DNA of 64,000 bases from Prorocentrum cordatum (Eukaryota; Sar; Dinophyceae; Prorocentrales; Prorocentraceae). Position numbers and translations under genes: made by a program. The stretch is taken from NCBI GenBank assembly GCA_963575745.1, contig CAUYUJ010004757.1, forward strand, positions 1-64,000, given 5' to 3'. Below, piece by piece: positions 37,861-48,472 of this stretch. The notes under the pieces were generated by a model that did not search any database, was not told the origin of the DNA, and saw nothing but the letters and a program-made list of their open reading frames with translations. Position 1 is the stretch's first letter. Each line of letters starts with the position of its first letter.

Positions 37861-39922
37861 ATGCTTGCGTGCTTGTCACACGCGTCGCGGTGGACGCCCG
37901 AAAATGATTCGCATCCGGTAGGCGCGGAAGCTCTGCAGTGTCTGACATCCATGCTCGCAGCCGAAGGAGCGGCGTATCCCCCCGACCTGTCCGGATTCAC
38001 GGCGAAGGAGGCGAGGGAAGTGTTCCCGTGCCTCCGGGAGTGGTCAGAGTGCTTCACCGTGACGCTTATTACTCACGCGCGTAAGCTGACCCACGAAAAG
38101 GCAAAGCGGCCCCGGGAGGACGATGCAGCGGCATCGCTCTCCCAGGTCGAGCGCGCGCGCGCAACTCCGCCCCATCCGGCGGAGGAAGCAAGGCCGGCCG
38201 CCACCCGCTGACCCGTGGGCGCGAAGGCGGCGGAAACGTTACTCGAGAAAGCGGCCACGTGCCCGGCACCGGCACCGGGCTTGCGCGCGAAACGCCGGCC
38301 CGGCGGGGGTTTGACGCCTCAAGAAGCCCTCGCGTCGCTCTCAGCGGCAAGGCAGGCACGGCAGGCACCACCGCGCGGCGCCACCGTCCTCGTGCGCCGC
38401 GCGCGGCGCGGAGGTACCAGCGCCGCCGATGCTGGCAGAGGCAATCCGCCAGCTGACGAAACTCCAGGCTCCGCCCGCGATATTCATAAGCGAAGGCGGC
38501 ATTCCGCGGGAGGTGCGCGCGAGGCAGGACATCGGCGTGCGGCGGGTGCCAGGAACACCTCGTCGGCGCGCCGAGGAATTGCGGGTGTCAGGAGCAGGAC
38601 TGGAGTGCATGCGCCGCATCCAGATGGCCGCGCTGTGGCGAGAATTCCACGCGTGGAAGCTCTCGGCATACCCGTATGCCTCGGCGGTGGAGTTGTACGG
38701 CCAGGCGTGCGATGCGGCAGGCGTCCCGCCCTGGCCGCCGTGCGCCATCGCGCGGGACATGATGGTGGCGCTCTGTCGCCGCCCGGGGACCCTGTCGAAC
38801 TATTTGCAGGGCATTCGCTCAGTCCTGCATCTGCTCCGCGCAGACACAGGGTCTTTGGCGGACACGCGGACCCTGGTATTCGGTGCCCGAAAGGTACGGC
38901 CGCCGCGCGCGTCGGCCGCGAGCCCATGATATCGGCGGCAGGCGGAACCGCCTGGTGCGCAAAGATTTCGTGCGCGCGCCACGGCCGAAAACGTGCGCGC
39001 GATGTCGGATTGGCTGCGCGAGGCGCGGCCGCGCGCTCTTCGAACTAAGCGGCCTGCCGTGCGTGCCGGCCCGCGGGCCTGGCGTTTGGCAGATCGGACG
39101 CGGCGATATGGCCGACGCTTTCGTCATATGCTGGCAGTTCTGCTTGCGCTTCGGCTCCGAAGTAGTGGGGCTGAATGCGCCTGGGCATAGTGCCGTCTCG
39201 CTCCACGTAGACGAAGGAAAGCACCAGGTGCAGGTGCAATTCCGCCAGCGGAAGGGGAGAGTGGCTCCCGACCCGGCGGGCCGAGCGCGCGCGCGCGGCG
39301 GGGCGCGCCCCGGGCTCCCCGCATCGCGAGGTCTGGAGGGTATGCGTATGCCAGCTCCAGGGCAAACGATTGTGTGCGGTCTGCATCATTCGGCATTCGC
39401 TCCGGCCCGGCGAGCAGCTCCTGCCGGGCGTCTCTTACGTGGACGGGCTGGCTTGCGTCAAGCTCGCCGCTGCCCACCTCGGGCTCCATAGGGCATTGGA
39501 GTGGGGGACGCATTGCTTCAGGCGCGGCCGGGCCGACCAGGCATGGGCTCCCCTTGCCGTCCCCTGCCTACCCAGGGCCCGCGCGCAGTTCGTGTCTCTC
39601 GCACACAGGCACTCCGCACCGGGGGGCCAGCAGCGCTGTTCTTCGAAGGGGGTTGGAGATCTGTGGCCGCGTTCGGGCACTCCATTCCGACAGGGGGCAC
39701 GGCCGCGCTGCCTGGGTCGCGAGGGCGCGGCGCTTGGCGGCGCACAGGTACCCGGCCGCAAAGACGCGAGCCATGGTGCTGGCGGCAGAAGCCGAGATCG
39801 CGCACTCCGATTCCGACGAGGCGCCGCCCTGCAGGCATCGGGGTCGGGGCTCCGCGGCGGCGCGTGGCGCGCAGGACGCGCCGATCGCCGCGGAAGCGGT
39901 GCAGGGGCCGCCCAGGCCGTGA
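37861..39922 (+). CDS. Tyrosine recombinase of element Y (intron-split)
   Basis: An upstream frame starts at ATG 37861 (MLACLSHASRW); the connection to the core (about 38429 on) is unresolved, so the true start is uncertain. Core-binding part: MRRIQMAALWREFHAWKLSA, RRPGTLSNYLQGIRSVLH. Catalytic domain: CLRFGSEVVGL (Arg I, codon 39147-39149), VCIIRHSL, WGTHCFRRGRAD (HxxR, His at 39511-39513), EGGWRSVAAF (Trp), and Y at 39749-39751 in GYPAAKTRAM, followed by an acidic tail (HSDSDEAPP). Five introns separate these; after splicing the R, H, R, W and Y residues fall into one frame, ending at 39922. This contrasts with X, whose recombinase is uninterrupted. Function: integration of the circular cDNA by site-specific recombination. 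Confidence 0.75.
38894..38941 (+). other. Putative intron, Y recombinase
   Basis: 48 nt, GT-AG, AAG|GT...CAG|GC. Joins LVFGARK to AEPPGAQRFRA; contains a TGA in the upstream frame. Confidence 0.6.
39023..39092 (+). other. Putative intron, Y recombinase
   Basis: 70 nt, GC-AG with an internal CTAAG. Joins MSDWLRE to IGRGDMADAFVI, restoring frame before Arg I. Confidence 0.75.
39285..39330 (+). other. Putative intron, Y recombinase
   Basis: 46 nt, GC-AG. Joins PDPAGR to VWRVCVCQLQG. Confidence 0.6.
39541..39608 (+). other. Putative intron, Y recombinase
   Basis: 68 nt, GC-AG, CAG|GC...CACACAG|GC. Joins FRRGRADQ to ALRTGGPAALFF. Confidence 0.85.
39677..39747 (+). other. Putative intron before the catalytic tyrosine, Y recombinase
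   Basis: 71 nt, GC-AG, phase 2. Joins RSVAAFG to YPAAKTRAM; the nucleophilic Tyr codon TAC is 39749-39751. Without splicing the recombinase has no Tyr at this position. Confidence 0.85.
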
Positions 39923-39990
39923 GTCAAGCAGACCAGGCATCTGCGGTCTGCTTAGAGCGCGCTTGGGCGTCGTTCCGCCGAGCATGCATC

Positions 39991-40119
39991 GGGAGGCGTC
40001 GGCGAGGTTGCTCGGCTCCGCGACGCCGACTCGCGCTCACCCCACCGCCTGGCCTGGGCCTGCGCCAGTCGACGGTTGTGCCCTGCGTTAGCGCGGGCCC
40101 AGCCTCGACGCGACTTCTC
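39991..40119 (+). repeat. Y repeat B1
   Basis: 129 bp matching 40421-40549. Ends exactly where A2 begins. Confidence 0.85.
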
Positions 40120-40330
40120 ATGGGCGCTCTGGGCAGCATTTGAGCGCGGGGAGAAGTCGCGCGAGCGTCGTGGCCCCTATTGGCTATCTTCTTGCTTGTC
40201 TCTAATGCTGCGGGACGGCTATTCACGGCTGAGGCGGATCCCCACCCTGCGCGCCCGCGAGCGCGTTCTCGTCGCAGGTGAATGGGATTTGTCTCACGCG
40301 TGGCCGTCCCGCTGGCGGGATGCGTTTTTC
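40120..40330 (+). repeat. Y repeat A2
   Basis: 211 bp matching A1 at 22003-22213; followed by a 90-bp spacer (40331-40420). Confidence 0.85.
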
Positions 40331-40420
40331 CCCACCCGCCCGACCCTGCTGCGCGAGCGCACTGGCGTCGCAGTGGCTGCTAGTTGTGTCGAGGCTGGGC
40401 TGACCCAGCGCCAGGCTTGG

Positions 40421-40549
40421 GGGAGGCGTCGGCGAGGTTGCTCGGCTCCGCGACGCCGACTCGCGCTCACCCCACCGCCTGGCCTGGGCCTGCGCCAGTC
40501 GACGGTTGTGCCCTGCGTTAGCGCGGGCCCAGCCTCGACGCGACTTCTC
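40421..40549 (+). repeat. Y terminal repeat B2 (right end of Y)
   Basis: 129 bp, second copy of 39991-40119; its end at CGCGACTTCTC is the right terminus of Y. Confidence 0.85.
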
Positions 40550-40567
40550 GGGCCTACAACGGCAGTC

Positions 40568-41672
40568 GCAGTCACAGCCTCAGCCTCAGCCTCAGCCAGC
40601 CTCAGCCTCAGCCTCAGCCTCAGCCTCAGCCTCAGCCTCAGCCTCAGCCTCAGCCTTTCAGCCTCGGCCTCAGCCTCAGCCTGCCTCAGCCTCAGCCTCA
40701 GCCTCATCAGCCTCAGCCTCAGCCTCAGCCTGCCTCAGCATCAGCCTGCCTCAGCCTCAGCCTCAGCCTGCCTGCTTCAGCCTCGCATCAGTATGCCTCA
40801 GCCTCGGCCTCAGCCTCAGCCTGCCTCAGCCTCAGCCTGCATCAGCCTCAGCCTCAGCCTGCCTCAGCCTCAGCCTGCCTCAGCCTCAGCCTCAGCCTGC
40901 TTCAGCCTGAGCCTCAGTCTGCCTTCAGCCTCGGCCTCAGCCTCAGCCTGCCTCAGCCTCAGCCTGCATCAGCCTCAGCCTCAGCCTCAGCCTGCCTCAG
41001 CATCAGCCTGCCTCAGCCTCAGCCTCAGCCTGCCTCAGCCTCAGCCTCAGCCTGCTTCAGCCTCAGCCTCAGTCTGCCTTCAGCCTCGGCCTCAGCCTCA
41101 GCCTGCCTCAGCCTCAGCCTGCAGCAGCCTCAGCCTCAGCCTCAGCCTGCCTCAGCCTGCCTCAGCCTCAGCCTCAGCCTGCCTCAGCCTCAGCCTGCTT
41201 CAGCCTCAGCCTCAGTCTGCCTCAGCCTCGGCCTCGCAGTCTCAGCCTGCCTCAGCCTGAGCCTGCATCAGCCTTAGCCTCAGCCTCAGCCTGCCTCAGC
41301 ATCAGCCTCAGCCTCAGCTCAGCCTCAGCCTCAGCCTCAGCCTCTTCAGCCTCAGTCTGCCTTCAGCCTCGGCCTCGGCCTCAGCCTGCAGCCTGCATCA
41401 GCCTCAGCCTCAGCCTCAGCCTCAGCCTCAGCCTCAGCCTCAGCCTGCTTCAGCCTCAGCCTGCCTCAGCCTCAACCTGCATCAGCCTCAGCCTCAGCCT
41501 CAGCGTGCCTCAGCATCAGCCTGTCTCAGCCTCAGCCTCAGCCTGCCTCAGCCTCAGCCTCAGCCTGCTTCAGCCTCAGCCTCAGTCTGATTTCAGCCTC
41601 GGCCTCAGTCTGATTTCAGCCTGCCTCAGCCTCAGCCTGCCTCAGCCTCAGCCTCAGCCTCAGCTTGCTTCA
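40568..41672. repeat. CAGCCT hexanucleotide array
   Basis: About 1.1 kb of CAGCCT units with interspersed CTGC, TTCAG and CATCAG variants. Long Ser/Ala/Gln-rich frames over it are repeat artefacts. Confidence 0.95.
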
Positions 41673-41689
41673 GCATTCAAAAATGTGGC

Positions 41690-41960
41690 CCAGGAATCGC
41701 GTTCTGGGAACTCGAAGAACACGAAGTGGCTTACAGTTGGCTCCGGGCATTCAAAATCATACCCAAGAGAAAGTTCTGGGAACTCGAAGACCACGAAGTG
41801 GCTTACCGTTGGCTCCGGGCATTCAAAATCATGCCCAGGAATGGCGTTCTGGGAACTCGAAGAACACGAAGTGGCCTACAGCTGGCTCCGGGCATTCCAA
41901 ATCATGCCCAAGAATGGAGTTCCGGGAACTCGAAGACCACGAAGTGTGCTACTGTTTGCT
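41690..41960. repeat. 72-73 bp minisatellite
   Basis: Four units starting TTCTGGGAACTCGAAG at 41702, 41774, 41847 and 41920. The 72-73 bp period rotates the reading frame, so this is unlikely to be a coding repeat, although single units translate as FWELEEHEVAYSWLRAF. Confidence 0.85.
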
Positions 41961-42065
41961 AAAACAAATCCCCAGCATCCTCCCCCGGATCGCGCCCAGA
42001 CCCCCCTGGGGCGTCAAGATGCGCTCTTTTGACCCTACTAGAAACTTATCAGTCTTTGCCGTTGA

Positions 42066-42695
42066 ATAAAAACATCTCCAAGGGCTGCCTGGCGCCGCAC
42101 AAAGCAGGGAAGCGCACTGGCAACCAGCCGCTCATGAAGTGCAATGCCATGGCAAAGAGGGTCGAGCTCATGCACCTCGAGAGCGGCTTCGACGAGTTCA
42201 GCCGCATGATCGACACCGCCGACTTCGAGGCGCCTGCGGCCCTGGCAACCCCTGCGCCGACGCCGCCGACTTGTGGGGAGGATGCGCCCAGGCGGCCAGA
42301 GCAACCGAATGTGGCAGCGATCGGAAACAAGGCTGCATTGCGGGCGCGGGCGGTGAGAAAAAGCTCGCCTAGACGGTGGCTGCAGGTAAGAAGACGCTCA
42401 GGCAGACGCTAGAGGTGACGGCCGAGGATGCCCAGGCTGCGATGCATGCCAGCATGGACCTGGGCAAGGGGTCCAAGACCGCGGGGAACCTCAAGCTCAG
42501 CATGATCAAGGCGATTGCAGGCTACCACGACATCAAGACGGACTCGAATAAAAATTGGCACGCGCGAAGGCGACGCTCCAGCCCCTCGAGGACCTCGAGG
42601 TGTCGATCGAGGCGGCTCGCCGCGGCAATGAGTTCACGACTCCCTGGGCCAGTAAAGTGAACATAGGAAGGGGGCTGGATCGATCATGCAAATGA
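42066..42695 (+). pseudogene. Decayed ORF in repeated unit C (copy 2)
   Basis: Homologue of 10639-11544, lacking the 5' part. Carries GCLAPHKAGKRTGNQPLMKC, VELMHLESGFDEFSRMIDTA, then GKKTLRQTLEVTAEDAQAA and, shifted by one base, ATLQPLEDLEVSIEAARRGN before a TGA at 42693-42695. Copy 1 has a premature TAA and its own shifts at other places. Function unknown. Confidence 0.4.
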
Positions 42696-43274
42696 CGCCT
42701 GTGCCCCCATCCGCCGCCCCGCTGCGCGAGACTAGAGCTCGAGGGTCCCACCCCTGGACCCCGCCGCAGAAAGACCCCGCCGCAGAATAGCTAGGAGCAG
42801 GAGTCGGCAGAACTGTCCGCCCACCACTGCCGCCCCTGGTAAGGCTAGGATGTAACATGCACGCCACATAATTTTACAACAAAGCACAATGCAAATGAGA
42901 AGGGTCGCAATATTTGTCTTGGCCGCCGCGCCCACCCGGCCCCGCCCCGAGGTGCGCGCGCGGGCAGAGGGCAGCAGCATGGCTGGGAGACGGCGTGAAA
43001 ATCGGAGGTGAGGGGGTGAGATCGAAGTGTAACGGAGAGCCTCCCTGCCGGGAAATCGGTTTCGGTTTCGTGTTCGTGCGTGCCGTGCGCGAAGCTGCGT
43101 GGGCGGGCGAAAAGAAAGACTCCCGTGGCTGACGTGCGGCCAGACCAAAGAATTCCCTTTCGGCAACCGGTGCCGCTCGGTGCGCCGCCGGCGTCCCGCC
43201 TCCGGCTGAGGCGCGGCCGGACCAAATGATTCCTTTCGGGCGTCTGGTGCCGCGCGGTGCCCCGCCGGTGTCCC

Positions 43275-43950
43275 GATGATGATGATGATGATGGCGATGA
43301 TGTTGATGATGATGATGATGATGGTCATGGTGGTGATGATGGTGTCCCGATGGTGATGATGATGTTGACGATGTTGATGATGATGCTGGTGGTGATGATG
43401 ATGGTGTCCTGGTGATGACGATGTTGATGATGCTGATGTTGCTGATGATGATGATGTCCCGATGGTGATGACGATGAAAACTAATAACGATGGTCTCCCG
43501 ATGATGATAGTGATGATGAGACTGATGATGATGATGTTGGTGATGATAACGATGGTGTCCCGATGAGGATGGTGTTAATGATGATGTTGGCGATGATGGT
43601 GTCCCGATGATGGTGATGTTGATGATGAGGCTGGTGATGCGGTGAATATGATGATTGTGATGATGGTGGCCCGATGATGATGATGCTGTTGTGGATGATG
43701 ATGACGGTGCCCAGATGATGATGATGATGATGATGATGATGGTGTCCCCATGATGATGTTGCGGATGATGTTGTTCATGATGATGGTGGTGGTGTTCCGG
43801 TGGTGATGATGATGATGATGATGATGACGGTGTCCCGATGAGGATGATGTCGATGATGGTGTCCCGGTTATGACGATGGTGATGATGATGATGGTGCCCC
43901 GGTGATGATGATGTTGATGTTGATGATGGTGATGATGACGATGATGGTGA
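43275..43950. repeat. (GAT/ATG)n compound microsatellite, copy 2
   Basis: Same composition and GTCCCGATG interruptions as 12121-12792; order of interruptions partly conserved, so the two arrays share descent. Confidence 0.9.
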
Positions 43951-44108
43951 CATCGATTGCGAAACCGATCGCGAATAGTCAGATCGATTGTGAGATCGAT
44001 CGAATGCAATCGATCGAATGAGATCGATTGTGAGATCGATCGGGCGAGATCGATCGAGCGAGACCGATCGATAGTGCGATCGATAGTGAGACCGATCGAG
44101 TGAGACGC
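43951..44108. repeat. GATCGAT minisatellite, copy 2
   Basis: GATCGATCG-rich repeats following the GAT block, as at 12793-12955. Confidence 0.85.
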
Positions 44109-44865
44109 TGCCCCCCCCCCCCGAACCTCCTCGTCGCCCGAAGGGTGGTCGTATAGGTATACGTGTGTGTATATATAGACATAGACATATATGTATATAC
44201 ATGCAGAAAACTGTTGCGTCGGCGACTGGGCAGAAGGCGACTGCGCTGGCGATGAAACGCATGGGCGGGGGCCCCCTTGGAGCGAATTGCGCCGCCATGC
44301 AAGAGGGAGGGGGGTGCGGCTGGGCCCGCCGCTCGGCGCCCGCTGCGACACTGGGCCCGGGGCGGCGGGGCCCAGCGCGGAAAGACAAGTCTCGGGTGAC
44401 GAGTGCGTAGCGGGGTCAAATCCGAGGCTGCTCAACCCCATCGTGGGCCAGTTGGGAGCCACGGGGCCGCGGCGCCAGCGGCGAGCGGCAGGGCGCGGCC
44501 CGGGGCCGGCGCGGGCGTCGGCGGCTGGCGGCAAAGGGCGGCGCCAGCGGGGCCGGCAGCGCCATGGCGGCGCGGAGTGATGGGGGGCGAGCGAGAGGGA
44601 GGAGGCGAACACGGGGGATGGCGCCCCAGTGGGCCCGCAGGTGGCGCGGCATGCGCCAGGCGGGCGGCGCGAAGGCCAGCGAATAATTGGCGAGTGGGGC
44701 CATGGCGCTGATGTGTCAGGCGCGCAACGAACTGTTGCAAGTCGGTGGTGTGACGGCGCACGCGACCACCCCGTGCTCGGCTTCCTGTAGCCCGAGGTGA
44801 GAGAATCCCAAGAAGGGCGCGGGTGTCCGGCGACGCGGCGCAGGTGCCGTTGACGAAGGGCAGGA

Positions 44866-46256
44866 GCTCGTCTTGCGCAAGCGGAGGTGCCCCCCCTGGC
44901 AGACCGGCGCGAGGCGGCCCTCGGCGCCGAAGTCGCTGGCGTCAGCTGATCTGCGCGGCGAGGCGCCATCTCTTCTGCGGAGCAAAACTCAGCCTCGAAT
45001 ATTGCTTTCCCGAGCTTCTCGCGAAACTGCACGCGGATCCCCGCCTGGTCGCGCGGGAATTTTACCCGGCGCTCCGCGTTCGCGCACCCGCGCGAAAATC
45101 GATAGGTCGCTGCGCGGAAGCTACGTCTGGCCGCGGGGCACGAAAGCGCGGACGCCATCGCGGACATCATGGCGGGGCCCCGCGCGAGGGGATCATCGCC
45201 GTGCACCCAGCCGACCTCCAGAACACTGAAAGCTGATTCCTGGCCCCCCCCTGCCGTCGCCCCCCCCCCCCCCTGCGCTCTCCCCCGTCAACGCGCCCTG
45301 ATCGCCTCCATCTCTGTCAAACTAGAAGCGGCGGATTGGGTGTGCTCGCGCACGCGCGCCGTCTAATTTTTGCCAGGCCACCCCGCGCCACATTGGACAG
45401 CTGCGATGCTGGGGCCGCGCGCGCGGGGAACCATGGCTCGCGCGCCGAACCCCATGTAGATTTATCCATCCTGGTAAAACCGGAAAACCTGTCACGCTGA
45501 CGCGCGCTCTGAAATTCCCGAGGCGATCTTCAATGCGCCCGCGCGCACGCGCGCGCGGCCGCGCCGACGGCGCAGTCGGGCGACTGCGCTGACCTTTTGC
45601 GACGGACGCAAGGGCCAGTGTACCCCGCTGGAGCCAAGCAACCGCCGTCGGAGTCCAATGACCACGACGAAGGACACGGAGCTGAATAATCAGTAGGGCG
45701 AGCACCTGGGACCGCGCTGCGCTGAGAAACGCGCGGGCAGACGCGCCTCTCGGGATCGCTGACAATACCTGCGCAAGGGCAGATTGCCCCGCACCTGCGC
45801 GTGGACCGCAACATCGCTCGGCGCGTAGCGCGGTCGCTATTGCGCAGGGCAGCGCACCTCGCCGCGAGGTCCATCTTTTCGCGTGGTGCCATGCCCCCTG
45901 CGCCATCGGAAAGCCCGCTGCCGCGCGTCTCGCAGCGCGCCGCATGGAACCAAATTCAACGACTGAGTCGCAAGAGCCTGCTGCGCATAGCCATCGCACC
46001 GCGCGGCGGGCAATGGCGGCGACGCCCGCGCCCTGACCTGCGAAACCCAAGGGTGCCTGCAACGGTTGCGCTCTGTCTGACGTGCCAAATAATCATATGC
46101 CCGGTGGCAGCGCCTCGCAATGAACGCCGACGCCCAAATCAGCCCACCCTGGCGCGGGTCGCGCGGCGGCGAGCGCCGCGGGATTACCCGGCCAGGGCCT
46201 GACGGGCACGCGGAAGAATCGCGCTCGCACGCCAGTTCGCGCAAAGTCACTTTTTC
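44866..46256. repeat. Junction region and repeated unit U, copy U2 (truncated)
   Basis: 44866-45079 links C2 to U2. 45080-46256 matches 1-1142 of U1, ending abruptly at TTTTTCTT where fragment Z begins. No gene called. Confidence 0.7.
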
Positions 46257-46257
46257 T

Positions 46258-48472
46258 TGTGGGCGCCCAACGCCATCGAAAGCGCGCGCGCTCGCTTGTG
46301 CTGCGTTGTGCGCGGGCACAAATTTCGCGCCCGCGCCTGGCCCGCGCGCGGGCGGGCAAGCTGGGCGCGCGGGCCGCCTCCCGCTTTCCTGCGCCGCGCG
46401 GCGCGCGGCCCCGCGAGAAGGGCCCGCGCGCGCGAGGCGGGGGGGCGTCAGCATGTGCCTCGCGGCGCGCGGCCCCACGCGAAGGGCCTGCGCGCGCGAG
46501 GGGGGGGGGGGGGGGAAGCGACGGCACGCGCCTCGCGGCGCGCGGCCCCGCGCGAAGGGCCCGCGCGCGAGGGGGGTGCGTCGTCACGCGCGTGGCTAGT
46601 CTGCTCTTCTGCTCGCTTTGCGTCGAACGCCCCGCGCAGGCGCGCCGCGGGGATCGCGTCGGGGCGGTTCGCGGCGCGCCTCGGGGTCGTGCGATGTGCA
46701 GGCATTGGTGCTTGCATCTCGCAGGCATGTGCGCTTGCGTCCCGCCGTGGCGGACGGCGCGCGCGCTTTCGATCTGGATGGCGGCAAGAAGCGCTGCGTC
46801 CGCGCGGCCATCAAGTTGGCCGGGCGCGAGAAGGCCGGCGTTCCCGCGCAGCGCGAGCGGCGCGCGCGTGCACGCTCGCGCGCAGGGTGATATGAAGGAG
46901 CTGCAGACGGCCGCGGGATCGGCCAGCGGGGACGCCAGTGCCGCCCTCCTCGCGTTTCTCCAAAAGAAGGACGAGGCTTGTCGACGCGACAGCGCGCGCC
47001 CGCCGCCGCGCGACGTCGCGCACGTCGCGTCGCAGGCGCCCGCGGCGGCCCACGTGGACATTTGTGCAACGCTCAAGACCGCGAGCCTCGAAGGCTTGCC
47101 CAGCGACCTCCTGCCCAGGCGATGCGCGGCTTGCCACGGCGGGGAGCGCGCGCCATCTTGCGCGCGACACTTGCGGCGTAGCTCCGACCTCGTGGATGAG
47201 CTTGCCAGCGAAGAGGCCAAGCTTCGGAAGCGCGGCATCGAAAAAGGTTTCGTCAACGTGAAGCTAGCCAGGTGGCTGCCGCAGCACCTCGCCGGGGCGC
47301 TTCGCGATGCCGACGAAGACGAAGCCAAGCTTTCGGAGGACCTGAAAAACTTAGCACAGGCGCAGCGCCTCACCGTCGCGTGCGCTCGCGCCGCGCCTAT
47401 TTCCTCGCGCGAGGCCATGGGGGCGAAGGCGACGCCCAAGCGCGTCATGCCGACGCTCAGCCAATGGCACCTCGCGTGGAGTCGCTACGCGGTCGGTGCC
47501 CACGCCACCGGCCAGCTGAGCTACGCCGCGGCCGCAGCCCATCGCGACGTCTGCATGGCGGTGGGCCTCGGGGCGGCCCGCAACAAGCGGCGGGTGCAGC
47601 TCGCGGTCTATTATGACGAGCAGGCCCGCAAAGATTGGGCGGAACGCTCGCGCTCTGGCGACCCGACCTTCGTGGCCCGCACGCGTTTTCTTGCGAATGT
47701 GTTTCCGCGCCGCGTTGGCCGCGCCGGTTGCGCGCAGGCAGATCGCGCGGCGAAGCGCGTGGACACCGCCATTCTCAATCGCGCAGAGGAGGCTTACGAT
47801 GCCGACGAAGCCGCAGCCAAGGCGGCGCCGGCTGAGTCGTCGGCAAAGGGCGGCACCAAGAGCGCCCAGGCCCCCTCGTCGCGTCGGCTCGCGCGGGGCA
47901 GCAGCCCCACTCCCCACCTATTCTTTCGCGCGGCGCGTTCGCAGGTGGCGACGGGCAAAGCCGCCGCGGGGAAGGGCCACGGCTCCGCGAGCGGTGGCAA
48001 GAGCGCGCAATGGTCGGGAAAGCGCTGGAACAGCTGGGGCTCGGCGGGCGATTACCACGGGCACAGCTGGGGCGCAGCGGATCGCGGCGGGGAGGTGAAT
48101 CGCAAGCCGCGCACGCCCCCGAGGGCCGTCAAGAGGGCCCGCCCATAGCGCCGCAGCTCCAGGGCGCAAGGGGGCCGCGGGCGCGCGGAGCACGCGGTGG
48201 CGCGCGGGCTCGCGCGGTGTCAAGAGTGACAGCGCGGGGGCCGAACACTTGTCGGCGCGCGGTGCATGCGAATTTAGCCGAACAATAGTCGGCGCGATGC
48301 CTTCTCACTCTTCGCAACCTACGCAAAGCAATGCGGCGCGATGCTTGGGCCGGTCCGCGCCGAAATTGCGCGGGCAATGAAACGGCCGACAGTTCGGCTC
48401 GCGCGCCATGTCATATTGCAGCGGCCGCGGCACACGCGGGTCGTTCCGCGCGCTCGCGTTCAGGTCCAGCCC
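46258..48472 (+). mobile_element. YR-type element fragment Z (gag only)
   Basis: Begins where U2 homology stops and ends where D2 begins in the opposite orientation. 46258-46891 is a leader with GC-rich near-repeats (CGCGGCGCGCGGCCCCGCG, three to four copies at 46390-46580). Then gag. No pol or recombinase follows before D2. Confidence 0.6.
46892..48148 (+). CDS. Gag-like protein of fragment Z
   Basis: A 418-residue single frame from ATG 46892 (MKELQTAAGS). Blocks match gag of X and D: ALLAFLQKKDEA; AHVDICATLKTASLEGL; DLVDELASEEAKLRKRGIEK; LSQWHLAWSRYAV; VYYDEQARKDWAERSRSGD; ILNRAEEAYDADEA; and a Gly/Lys/Trp-rich basic tail (SGKRWNSWGSAGDYHGHSW). It lacks the RAE|V(W/Y)TP block. The frame is open throughout, so either it has lost introns or those present are in-frame (for example around 47665-47730). 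It is the only complete uninterrupted gag of this type here. Upstream frame remains open to 46259. Confidence 0.65.
   Translation: MKELQTAAGSASGDASAALLAFLQKKDEACRRDSARPPPRDVAHVASQAPAAAHVDICATLKTASLEGLPSDLLPRRCAACHGGERAPSCARHLRRSSDLVDELASEEAKLRKRGIEKGFVNVKLARWLPQHLAGALRDADEDEAKLSEDLKNLAQAQRLTVACARAAPISSREAMGAKATPKRVMPTLSQWHLAWSRYAVGAHATGQLSYAAAAAHRDVCMAVGLGAARNKRRVQLAVYYDEQARKDWAERSRSGDPTFVARTRFLANVFPRRVGRAGCAQADRAAKRVDTAILNRAEEAYDADEAAAKAAPAESSAKGGTKSAQAPSSRRLARGSSPTPHLFFRAARSQVATGKAAAGKGHGSASGGKSAQWSGKRWNSWGSAGDYHGHSWGAADRGGEVNRKPRTPPRAVKRARP

Larger units (their letters stand above)
22003..40549 (+). mobile_element. YR retrotransposon Y with split direct repeats, interrupted by X
   Basis: Left terminus A1 (22003-22213), gag, pol, recombinase, then B1 (39991-40119), A2 (40120-40330) and B2 (40421-40549). 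A1 equals A2 and B1 equals B2, the split-direct-repeat plan of PAT-like elements. B1 and A2 abut with no spacer, as expected for joined element ends. The outer flanks (gtttgt before 22003, gggcct after 40549) show no target duplication. Element X (23310-33037) is inserted between the leader repeats and gag; without it Y is about 8.8 kb. All three proteins are open once introns are removed, and RT, RNase H and YR catalytic residues are present, so Y looks potentially functional apart from the insertion. Confidence 0.8.
42069..44865. repeat. Repeated unit C, copy C2
   Basis: Same order as 10914-13885. Includes a GAT block (43275-43950), a GATCGAT block (43951-44108) and a TA-rich patch (44155-44205) absent from C1. 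Continues into U2. Confidence 0.75.

Noticed and set aside
40076-41260. 394-codon Ser/Ala/Gln frame over the CAGCCT array
   Set aside because: Microsatellite artefact starting inside the terminal repeats of Y.
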